Shown here in pieces: positions 23,976 through 35,000 of a DNA stretch of 64,000 bases. How positions within the stretch are numbered: the stretch's first letter is position 1; every line of letters starts with the position of its first letter. A model generated the notes under the pieces. The model was not told where the DNA came from. It worked only from the letters and a program-made list of their open reading frames with translations, and did not search any database. The stretch comes from Taenia hydatigena (taxonomy: Eukaryota; Platyhelminthes; Cestoda; Cyclophyllidea; Taeniidae): contig JADWOT020001154.1 of assembly GCA_036345935.2 (NCBI GenBank), forward strand, positions 62,001 through 126,000. Reading direction: 5' to 3'. The translations under genes and the position numbers were made by a program.

Positions 23976-24955
23976 GGGATAATAAAATAAAAAACGTTGC
24001 CTTTGCACTTCCTCCAAATAAAAAAATGCATAAATGTATTTAAAAATTACAATCAGATACGGCTACACGAGTATACTAATTAATATATTCGGGTTCAAAA
24101 CAAGTTTGCATTATTTAATCAAGTGGAATACAAAAACCAAATCGAATATACCATGCGCCATTTAAAATCAAAATAAGCGTAAATTATGAAAGCAACATAC
24201 AAAAGCCATCTTTTGATCGCTGCTAGTACCTTCGTGTTAGGAAAGCAAGCCTTTAAATTAACTAATTCGCTCTTCGTCTTCAAGGTCATTGACGGCGGTA
24301 GTGCCATTTCTCCTGTCGATGCATTGGAACCTATAGATAATATATCCAAACTACTAGGGATTACTTGACGGAAACGGTATTTAGGTCCTTCAAATTACAC
24401 GGAGATGCATCTTGCTACACTAGCGTCTATATCATTGAACATGGGCTAGTCGAGTGACTACTTGGAATCAGAATTCTGCCTATGCCCTTACTTCGCACAC
24501 ATCCCAGGTAAGAGTAAACAGCATTTTATAGCTATTTGTGTCGTTTTTCTTGCAAAATAAGTAGTAGTGATCACTTGTTCGACAATTTTGCTTTACAATT
24601 TATTATGTTCTTATTATTACACAGCAATAGCTGCTTCATTCGGGTCGTTAATTCAGGCTAATAAACAAGTCTATAGAATACGCTGGTAGCATCAGTGGAC
24701 TTAAAGTATTTAAGAGATACTTCAAGACGAAGGGAAATTAATTGAAAGCCATAAATTAGCCGCTGTTCTCGTTCCACTATAATGGAAATAATTGGCAGTT
24801 TGTATCAGTGCACAGCTGGAGCCACCGCAAATTTGTTCATGAGTGTCGCATTAGCTGCGCTGCGTTCCATAATTCTTATGCTTTGGTCTAGAAATGATCT
24901 GGACAAGCTCTGGCTATCGATGTAGCATAATTAAATGCGGTACCAGCTTCATCCT
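23976..24955. other. Spacer
   Basis: AT-rich. Open frames at 24119-24349 minus and 24186-24368 plus overlap each other on opposite strands and resemble nothing known. Confidence 0.35.
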
Positions 24956-26950
24956 TTTCATATCTGTTTTGTTCAGATCTGAAATTTCGAGGCTTTCAGT
25001 GTTCTGCAGCTGCTTTTGATAATAATCAGTAGCGAACTGGCTTGGGTAGAGGGGCATTTAATTTATGTTTCCAAGGGAACGGGAAATGGTCGTGCTAAAT
25101 CTCTAAGCTTAATATATAATTCGCCTTGATTCAGCCTTACCCAGAATTGGCACCCTACGGTCTTTTGTCTTTTGTAAGTATTTCGTGACATTCTCAAGTT
25201 ATGCAGTGACGAATTAGTTCTGCTCGGCTCATATCGAGGTTAGTTGCGAATGAAACTGAATTAGTTACATTATGCTACTGCGCCGTAATCTATCAATTTT
25301 GACTTTACCCTTGATCAGAAAAGAAATTCTGTGGCCTCTTGTCCAGTGTAAATATATTCCGAAGCCCTCGATTTAAGCAATGAATACTAAGTCTCGGTCG
25401 AAGCGTACTGAGATTGGTTTATGAAAAGAACCGAGGGTAGTCGAGTAGTCACTGCTTTCCCGGACATCACTTCTGATTTAGCCTTGACCAAAACACGGGT
25501 TCCGCGGCCTCTTGTCTTGTAAAATTATGTGCACTTTTTTCGAGTCAAGCAATGACGACATGATTCAACTCGACACACATAAAACTTATTTAGGAGAGGT
25601 ACCAAAAATGTGCGGGTTATGTCCCTGCGCTCGATTTCATTGCTTTTGATTCAACCTTTATTAGAAAAAGGCACCTGTGAACTTTCGTCTTCTGTTATTG
25701 TTTTCTGATGTTCTAGAGTTAAATAACGCCGCTTGGGTTTTATTCGACCCGTATAAGTTTTATTTTGGAAATTAGAATCAGAAGTAGCCAGGTTGTGTCT
25801 CTGATATAAAACTCCTTGCGATTTATTTTAGCCCTGATCAGAAAATGCATTCCGCGACCTCTCGTATACTGTTACCTTTTCCTGATGTTTGCGTTGGTGA
25901 AGTAACCAAAATCAGTCGTTTCATGTAGTGGCGGTCTATTTGGTCACCTTTTATTAAGCCCAAATTTGGATAGAGAATATGCGGCATTTTGAGCATTGCG
26001 ATCCTTTTTTTCGATTTAAATAATGTCGCTTAAGTATTTTCTGCAGGAAAATGAACCGAAAGCAGCTGGAATATATCGCTGCGCTCTCGTTAACTGCTTT
26101 TAGATTCCGTCTTGATCATAATAGTGAATCTGCATTCTTTTGCCTTCGTAGTTTTATTTTGATGCTCCGTGATTAGTTATTTAATGTCGATTTATAATTG
26201 CGGTTCGAGCTTATATTTATGAAGGAATTGAAAATAGCCTATCTATATTGATTCACTGTTATATTTCTTTTATTTATGCTCAATGAGAATTAGGCCTTAG
26301 GAGCCTTTTCTTATATTTAACATGGTTTTGTTAGTCTTTCCGCTTCAATCTACATTTGCTTAAGCTTTGGTGCACTTGCTTGGTTCCTTTTGGTTGCACT
26401 TTTAGTTTAAGTCGTAACTAAATCTTTTAATTTTGCCTTGCCTGATGAATTAAAATCTCTATTTACAGCTATAGCCTAGAGGTCTGAGGTCTGTAAGGAC
26501 GATATTTTAATCTGTTTTGATGTAGAATTGCCTGCTCATGGGTACCGTTTATTTGCTTCTTTTGTAAGCGCTTATGATAGTATTCGTAAGTAAATCTTAC
26601 AGGACAGGCTAAGAAAGCTTAGGACTGCAGATATGCTTTTTCTTATTCGTTTCGATCCAAATTTGCTTAGACTGTGTGCCAATGGCTTGCTACATTTTTA
26701 AGGGTCTGATGTAATTTTCATTATAAAATGTCACTGCATAAGTGCGGCTGATATTTGCGGAGTCCCTGTTAAAAGGAAAGCTGAGAAAGCTCGCGCGTGC
26801 AGATGCGCTGTTTCTTATTCGTAGCAATCCAGAATTGATTTGGTTTGCATCTTAGCAACTTGTTTTTTTTTCATGAAATGGCTGCCGACCATGGGCCTTC
26901 TTGATTGCTTTTGATGTAGAATAGTGAAGCAAAAGCACAAATTTAAACAT
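24956..26950 (+). repeat. Decayed satellite-like tandem array, period about 173 bp
   Basis: A unit beginning roughly GATTYAGCCYTGAYCAGAAA and followed by TTCCGCGGCCTCTTGT recurs. Unit starts I can place are 24956, 25128, 25301, 25475, 25648 and 25820, with spacings of 172-174 bp. A further start at 26103 is out of step, consistent with a deletion of about 63 bp. The unit tail is also recognisable (CTGCGCTCGATTTCATTGCT at 25627; CTGCGCTCTCGTTAACTGCT at 26079). A more eroded continuation shows TTCTTATTCGTTTCGATCCA near 26640 and TTCTTATTCGTAGCAATCCA near 26815, again about 175 bp apart. Units differ strongly from one another, so the array is old and no longer homogenised. No open frame is conserved between units. 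Confidence 0.75.
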
Positions 26951-29519
26951 TGCTTGCGTAGTATTGAGAAGGGCACGGATTGTGGATTGCACTTTTTGCC
27001 ACTTAAAGGGATACTTGGTCTTTGAAGAACCCGTTTGCGACTGTATAATGGCTATTGTTGAGAATGTTGTGTGAACTTAATTCTCCGCATTGCATTTGCT
27101 GTGGTCATGGTGGGCAGTAGGCGTCCCTACACAACGTTTATTTGGTTAGCAAATGGTTCGATTGATCATTGGTTTGGTCATGTTAATTGGTAACCGTTTT
27201 GCCTGCAGTCAGTGACTCCTAGTAAGGAGAGCATGAGAATCTATTTAAAGAGGACTTGGTACATTTAGATGCTGCGTCTCTCCATCCTGCTTTAAACCAC
27301 GGTCGCACATGTCACACTTTATCATTTTGGTAACAGTGACAGTGGAAGCCCAGCCACGCCCTCACCTCTTCTCGTAGTCATGGCGGCAATCTCAACTTGC
27401 AGCTGTTTGTGCTGCCTTCGATTAAACTAGTGGCTGCATCGGTTGAGATGCTGACGGTCCTGTGTGAATGAATTTTTATTGTTTCCTTCCAGATACAACT
27501 GCTTCATCCACTCTGCTTTCAAAGCTGCTTTTAGTGTTATTCTGTAATCACTCTTTTCTTCCACGATTGCTCTGTCTAAACGAGGTAGCAGAAGTTGGGA
27601 AGGATATGCCACATCGGTTTAACTCTGGCTGATTTCTCCTTGATACATTTTTGGCACTCCCAGGAATTCGAACAAATAAGTGCGTTTTTGTGCATACATT
27701 CCAAATTTTTAGCACTTAATGAATTCCATGTGCATGATTTATTGCTGATTGGTGGCCGGTGCTGGATAATGAATCTGTGCCGACACCGCTAGAAGTCTAC
27801 AAAGTCTGGCGCAATGATGTACTTTTCTATGTTCTTAAAGCCGTTTTTTAGGCAGAGAGCACCTTCGTCAGTGCAAATGGAGGCCTGGTGGAGGAACTGG
27901 CTAAGTAGCAGTGGTGCATGATCGCATTTGTACTTCTAATTAAACTGCATTTTTGTTTAGTTACTTCTTCACTTCACTGAGACATGTCTCTTCGCTCCTG
28001 TGAGATTTGGCCTTTTGCATCAGCAGCAATTTTGTGCCAACTGGATAAAAATGACACTGGAGTAGATGACTTTCGTGTTTTGGTTGTGTAGATCATAATG
28101 ACCAAGGTTAGATGTTACTGAACCCCTTTAAGTGCACTTATCGCTCTAATTTGTCGTTATTTGTTGCATTGAAAAAACGTTTCGACTTCAAATATGCATT
28201 GTGCTACAGAGTCATACGCATCGAGGTGGTATCAACTTTAAGGGGCTTAAGGCGGTTATGGAAGAAGGCGCCTTGTTCAGTTTCGAATGGTAGGCATGAA
28301 ACAGAATGGCTGTTGTCATTTTTATTAAAACATCATTGCTTAGAATGCTGGCGATATAAGTCGAAAGTAGGGATGCTCGAGGTTTAGGTTTTTCCGCGTA
28401 AAGCGATGCATTGAATCGAAACCAATGTGTAATGGATTAGCAATTAGAATCCTACATAAAAGTAGTGCGTGCTGAATAATAACTGAAGTAAACAAGCACG
28501 AGTGGGAACCTATTCCACTACCTGAAACCAGTAGGAAGCCCTGGCGGCAAAATCCATTCACATTAGGGTTCGGTCCCACTACTTCCGCCTGGTGGGTTAA
28601 GAAGTCATTTAGTTATTAAAAAGAAGCACTGAGCCTCTGTTGGTAGGAGAGGGAGATTGGCTGCACAGCCATACATGCCCTAATGCAAAAAAATTGCACA
28701 AATAGCGGGTAGTAATGGTTATTTGATGTCTCGCCGAATTGCCACGCTTGAATATAGCCTCTAGCTGCACAAAGCTTGTGGATTGAGTAATAATCCTTCG
28801 GGAGAAGACAGCTCATCTGCAACGAGGACGTCCACGTATTGCAATTTTCAGATATTTGGTGCCAAGGCCCTACATCATTTGATTACCAGGTCCAAGGAAA
28901 GACTATACAGAAGCCTACACCTCCCTCTAATCTAAACCCAACCACCATTGCTTTTGTTAATGTGGATTAGAGAAAACTAAGCAGGAGTGGCAAAAAGGGG
29001 AATGGCAGGTAAGCCTGTTGATTTATGCTGCGGGTATCGAAGGCAAATTTCTAGTATAGAGGGGACCCATGCGCTTTGGTGACACCTCTGCAATATTTGC
29101 ACTTCTGTCTTTAGCTAATACAAGATACTATCTAATAGCATTGTGTGACCGAATAAGGTGAATACCCATTCCAGCCCTTGATGTTGAGACGAGCTCTAGT
29201 AATAGCTTATTCAACTACTTCATTAGTAGCACATTAATTTCACTCTCTACACCGATTTCTCATTCGCAATTAGGCTTACTCGTTCGGGCAGTACACTTCA
29301 AAAATGGATTCAATGAGTTGACTTCAAACACCCTTTTAGAAGAAATTAAAGCTGTCAAACCTATTTGTCAATCAGCCGGTAGGTGACAGGCTGTAAGAAT
29401 TCGAAGTACAACACTACATAGATTGAGGTTTCTAATTAGACTGGCGGTAAATATTTGGTAAACTATATGTTGTGCTTGCCATACACACTGCGCACACTTT
29501 CCCAATAATTTAAAAAACC
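26951..29519. other. Spacer
   Basis: No family recognised. The minus-strand frame 27427-27612 (AIVEEKSDYRITLKAALKAE) and the plus-strand frame 28112-28387 have coding-like composition but no supporting context. I see no repeat shared with other parts of the window. Confidence 0.3.
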
Positions 29520-30528
29520 TTGCCTTTGAGTAATCACAAGAGAGGAAGCTGAAGTAGTCAAAATTCCATCTGCCAATGTGACTGCAAATACACAGACGCT
29601 CACATGGAGAGAAAGATATAAAACAGATAATCCCTTGTAGCTCAATCAACTTGTAAAAATATCTGTAGAGGGTTCTTCCTCTCTCTTTTGGTCACCCTTG
29701 TTAGTAGAAGACTGAGCATGTTTTGACATCTTTATTATAGAGGGTGAAAATTATACAGTTAGGTAAGATGTGGGATTCAGGCCGGGGAGGAGTCACGCTC
29801 TTGAGAGTCTCCACGCCGCTCCGTCACGAGCTTCAAATTGTTTTTCCCGCCTCTGGCCTACAAAGCGCATTTAAAGAATATAAGCATTGTAATCTGTTAT
29901 GCATAAATTAAATAGGCGTATGCCTTTTCTTGAGGAGCATGTGTGTTCAACGCCTACGGGCCAGCAGAAAGTACAAGATTTTGCCTCATTGATAAGTGCC
30001 GCAGCTATGTTTGCAACTGTTTGAATTGGGTGATTCAAAGCTCGCTTTCACCTTTCATGCCATGCGGTGAACACAGCTTTGTGCCAAGGAGTGTCTAGTA
30101 TGTGATATACCACTGTGAAATTATCAATAATGTAGGCTATGCCTTTGGGTAATCGCAAGGGAGGAAGCTGAAGTAGTCGAAAGTCCGTCTGCCAATGTGA
30201 CTGCAAATATACAGCCGCTCACACGGAGAGAAAGATGTAAAACAGATAATCCCTTGGAGCTCAATCAACTTGTGAAAATGTCTGTTATGCCTAAATTGAA
30301 TGGACGTATGCCTCTTCTTGAGGACCACGTGTGTTCAACGCCTGCGGGTCAGCAGAAAGCATAAAATTTTGCCTCATTGATAAGCACCGCAGCTATGTTT
30401 ACAAATGTTTAAATTGGGTGAGGCAAAGATCGCCTTCACCTATCACGCTATGTGATGGGCAAAGCTTTGTGCCAAGGAGTGTCTAGTATGCGATATACTA
30501 CTGTGAAACGATCAATAATGTAGGCTGT
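29520..30528 (+). repeat. Tandem duplication A-B-A'-B' with an insertion between A and B
   Basis: Segment A (29520-29666) recurs as A' (30138-30285), and segment B (29892-30137) recurs as B' (30280-30528), at about 90% identity by eye. B to B' and A' give a repeat period of about 386 bp. In A'-B' the two segments are directly joined at ATGTCTGTTATGCC. In the first unit they are split by 231 bp of unrelated sequence (see the mobile element). The similarity is much higher than in other repeats of the window, so this duplication is comparatively young. Minus-strand open frames 29368-29649 and 30137-30328 are two copies of the same repeat frame, not genes. Confidence 0.85.
29667..29897 (+). mobile_element. 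231-bp non-autonomous insertion with a 6-bp target-site duplication
   Basis: The hexamer ATCTGT occurs at 29661-29666 and again at 29892-29897, exactly flanking sequence that is absent from the paralogous A'-B' junction at about 30280-30285 (GTCTGT). This is the pattern of a transposable element with its target-site duplication plus an empty-site paralogue. The 3' half is shared with about 14700-14798 (CGCCTCTG, CCTACAAAGC, ATAAGCAT), so the insert belongs to a dispersed family. No terminal inverted repeats and no coding capacity were seen. A SINE-like or other short non-autonomous element is most likely; a tRNA-type promoter is suggested only in the 14.7-kb copy. Confidence 0.7.
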
Positions 30529-31939
30529 CTGTGGTGGAGCTGGGAAGACCCAGTTCTAGATTCAGAAAATGGGTGATATTTGATAACGATGCATAAGAGA
30601 CGTTGTTGTAGCATCTTATTTAGAGACATGAATAGAACAAATAAAAACAAAGCACTCTTTGCTAAATATGAGCACATGCTTATGATTAGTGATTGATTTT
30701 GTTCTAGTGAGGCTTAAACGACTTAATTATTGATTCCTTTATGTGAAATGGAATACATCACGTATTGTTCAAAAGCAAAAATAAACACATTTGTGCTTTG
30801 TGGTCAGAATACCAGCGGATAAAAGCGGAGAAGCAGACAGTGAGACGAAAAACCATTTAACTTTGCATGGTCTACAAACCTTACCTTAAATTCGCAGAAA
30901 ATGTTGATTTCCCTACAGATTTATGAAACCTGCTAAAGATCGCACAGAACAAGCAAGGGGTTGGACAGCACTAAAAATTGGATAGAGCATAATTAAACGT
31001 GAAAAAGGGCCAGAGTAAAGGCTCTGGCCTGTATTGGTTTTAGACTTTCTCGACTTTTAAGCAAGCGTTCAAATGACTGTACAGAATGCTGCCACTAAAA
31101 GGGCAACTGTGACTAATATGGCCTCATGGGGACAACGAAGAATAGGAACAAGCCATCACTTACACGAATGCTAGGCTTTGCATGAGATGCTCAGCGAATC
31201 GTCATGTGCTGTTTGTGCATCCAATGTCAGGGCATTTGACACAATCTAATATGGGCAGGTTTCAATAATGGATCATCAGACACTAATCTAGCTATAAACA
31301 AAGACAGAAAAGTTTGAATATTGGTGTGCGGGACAACAGCACTATAGTTCTGTAGTACAATACGGGTAAGGGAATTCGCACAGCGTTGTATATGGCGATG
31401 TGTTCGTAAAGAACACAGTTATGCAAAAATTTTTCACGTTCGAAAAGAAATAAAATTCTTGCTGGCGTTGTTCTGGTAGCAACAAAAGAGACAAGCCTTA
31501 TGAACAGGATGGTTAGATAAATGCGAAACCATTGTCAATGATTTCTGAAGGCAGTACAGTAGCGATAATGGAAAGGCCTTGTATCCCCTTAGCAAAAACA
31601 GCATTTTAGGAACTGTGGCACCAGACTGGTGACATTTGAGGGAATAAAGTGTGAAACGCCTTGAACAGAAGACAATCCTGGAATGTGCCAACGCCACATA
31701 TGCTCGTAATCTGTTGGTTAGCGTTGCTTAATGCTTACAATGAGCTGTGCTTATTTAAAAAGCAGCACACAGCTAGTGAAAAGATTATTTAATAAATCGA
31801 ATCTTGGAATGTACATGCAATCATCACATAGCTTCCTATTTCTTAGTCATCACAGACACAGATTGCGTCACAACACTAATCGCATTAAGCCCGCGCCTAA
31901 TAAACTCATTAATCAGTGTTGGTAAATACGGCTACATTC
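30529..31939. other. Spacer
   Basis: AT-rich sequence with no recognised gene. The minus-strand frame at 31434-31697 (87 codons) has no recognisable motif. Confidence 0.35.
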
Positions 31940-32012
31940 AGTGCAAAATATAAGCATTACACTATCAGCATGCCTTCCTTTGCTTTCAAGAAAGTCTCGG
32001 AAGGCTACAGCT
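31940..32012 (+). repeat. Dispersed repeat family R, 3' fragment (copy 4)
   Basis: The string TTTGCTTTCAAGAAAGTCTC followed by GGAAGGCTACAG matches the 3' core of family R at 23940 and 20468. Only about 70 bp are recognisable. Confidence 0.5.
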
Positions 32013-35000
32013 GTCTTTGCAACACAAGGTTATACGGATGAAATTCTCTTCCTATTCCTCATTTCCTTTTCTTTCTCCTTCCAAGCCCATCGAATCATCC
32101 ATGACAATGAGCATTTCGTCGTTCTGCTTCCCCTTGTAAAGTAGTCTCTATGTCAATCTCATTTTCCTGCAAATGCGCATGTTTATTCCTCATTTGTTAG
32201 TCACTCTATTCCTTCCAAATGCTAGCCTATAGCAAGCTCTTTTGTTGGTTTTTTACATATTCATCCCCTATTCCTTCATAACTTTGCTGCAATTTTCATA
32301 CTACCACACTTATTTTCTGCATTTCTCTTTCTCCACTGCACCTCACAGTTTCTATCCACGCCATAAATACACAAATGCTTTCCGAATATTATTTAGCAAA
32401 GGTTTCAACATTACGTTTTTACATTCTTGTTTTTAAAACTATGTGGCCCTCACTCCATATATGCATAGTTTTCTTTTTACTGCCCACAGTTGCTTCGCAG
32501 TTGAGTCCCATCAGCGTGACATTATGATATTCTCAAGGTCGCCGATGTCCTCATATTTAGAGACATCGACTGCAGCTATTAGTGATGCTCCTAACCGTGA
32601 AAGGCGAAGGGAAGGACTCAAGGCAGAGAGCAGCGACGAACCACACAACCAGTGGCGACGCCAATGCAGGAGAGGAAGAGCTTCAAAGGGATGCTCGAGG
32701 GCTCCCCACTGACAAAAACTATGCATTATGAACTACTGCAATTTGCGTCTACATAACTAAATGCTGAATTCCACTGACTTATGTGTCAGCATTGCAGCAT
32801 GATAATCTATGGTTGCCGAATGGGACAATTATTTTATAAATGCGAACATCTATCCAGGGAAGTTTTAACTGAATGAATTTTGACAATCACTGCTGAAGTG
32901 GGATGAAATCCAGCCGTGGGCCCATTGGCATCTGCTCATTAGGAGACATAGCCGAGTTTTATCGACGTCATTTGCAGAATCAGAGTATGAATAAGCAACG
33001 ATGTAGAACGATCGTTGACATCGATTTGATGCTGCTCATGACGGTGTCGCTAAAGCTGCCGATGGTGTGCACATTTTTGTGCCTATATTTAATTCACTCG
33101 AAGGACTCTTATCCAAAAGTCCTCAAATCTAATGCGACTTGATCAAAACCAATTCAGTGTAGTGAAGCTAACGTAAGGTAAACCGATAAGTTACACAAGA
33201 CTAAATGTAGACTTTTGCATTACGAAGCACAGGATGAAAACAGTGGTACATTTGCAAATGGAGAGTAAAGAGGCTGCTGTTAAATCAGACGGAAGCTGCT
33301 TACTAGCTGAGACTCCTGACAGTACGGTGTGTGCAGCCTGTGTGATGTTCATCCCATCTGATCCACGTCAACCCAATGCCAAGTTGTCATGACAATTTAA
33401 CCTGATCCGATATTTTTCGCATTGGAATGCTTGGGATCGAATCGAGAAGATTGTCAATATTCTATTCGACTAAAAGTTGGCACAGCACAACTAATTGTGC
33501 ATTGCACCGTCCAGTAAAGTGGCGCAATTCAATAGCTCACTTAGAGGTGCTGAACAAGGAAGTAATCCCTCCATGTTGTCAATGCCAAAAGACTAGTCCA
33601 GCGAATACAACTCGAGTTTTGGCAATAGTCTACCAAGGGAAGCCAAAGACAACACTAACGATAGCATCCGCAGAAGCACGATTCAATGCGGTCGCAAAGG
33701 GGGTTTGTCTGTTGGGCAGCAAAATCCATTAGAACTGCCCGATCATTTGCAGTGCTTAAACAATAAACAGGTAAGATTGATGGTGCGACTCGGCCCGATT
33801 CCCACTCAAATACCAAAAATTATGCTATTGTCTTTATTTATTTTACTTGCCCTGAAACAAGTAATCATCTTGCGAATCACGGTATGGTACAAACTGTGTC
33901 ATCATGTGTTACGTAACAAGGAAATAATTGTGGTGAGGAGTGCGAGAGCCTAATTCAATCCAAGAGACGGTCAGATCATCACGCGAATGAAGTTGGAAGT
34001 TGTATGAGTGTTGTCGCCATTCTAGGTGGTGGCAATGCCCATGCATTCTGCCGCAAGAATTGACAAACTCCAACGTTGAATGCTACCGATTGGGGATACG
34101 ACTGGCATAAGACGCCTCAGACCCTCTGAATTCTAAACGTCATTAGTGGTGGAGCTCTAGCTTCGAGAGACAGACAATACGAAGCGAGTGATCACTGCGA
34201 GGAAAGACGCAGACACCAACTCTCACTATGGGTGCAGTTGTTCTGCAGTATGTCAAACCAACAACGTTGTTTATGAATGCAAACGCATGGACAAACACCG
34301 AAGTAAAAAAACGAATGACATTGGCCTTTAATTTGTGCTAAAAATAGCAAAAAACGTCAAGAAACATGCAAAAAGAGGTCATAAACACGAGGAGACACCT
34401 AAACTCACTTGTGACTTGAAGCATTTTTCAGATACGTACTGCAGAACAAGTTTTCAGTTCTTTGCCACGGCTATCCATCAATCATAAACCAAGTCGTAGG
34501 AGCGTTGCTTTGCTCAGAAAGAAGTTAGAATAATCGGTGCGAGATCATCACCATTCAACGCGGCATTAATGGTTGAATGCAGCGATCAGTAGAAAGATCA
34601 TGCCTCCATTTAATGAACACCAGTGTGTAGATAGCTGACTGATTGGACCCGCGCTAAGGCAACAATAAACATAAGCTTTTTCACTATCCACTTCTTAGTT
34701 TCTCTAATAGGGATCGTCAAAGGGCTCACTTACATCTTGACAAGCAACAATTATAAACAATTTTCACCGTTTCATGATTTGAACAAGTCATTTTTCTTTT
34801 TCAAGACGCCCTGCTATAACGTTGTAAGCTCTAGAAGCCCAATGCAATCCATATATTTTCGGACCATGCAGCTGGCTTTGGCAAATGTAGCGTTCGTTCT
34901 CACCTCTATGCAACCCAATTTTTACAACACTTTGGTCGAACCTGGTCTTTATGTAAAAGCTAGAGCACTATTAGCCGCCTCTCTGCAAAGCTAATAAAGG

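Noticed and set aside
23517..23990. 157-codon plus-strand open frame, the longest but one in the window
   Set aside because: It spans two copies of dispersed repeat family R and reads through them; no domain motifs.
33300..33392. High-potential iron-sulfur-like CxxC protein
   Set aside because: The later cysteines required by that family are missing and the family is bacterial.
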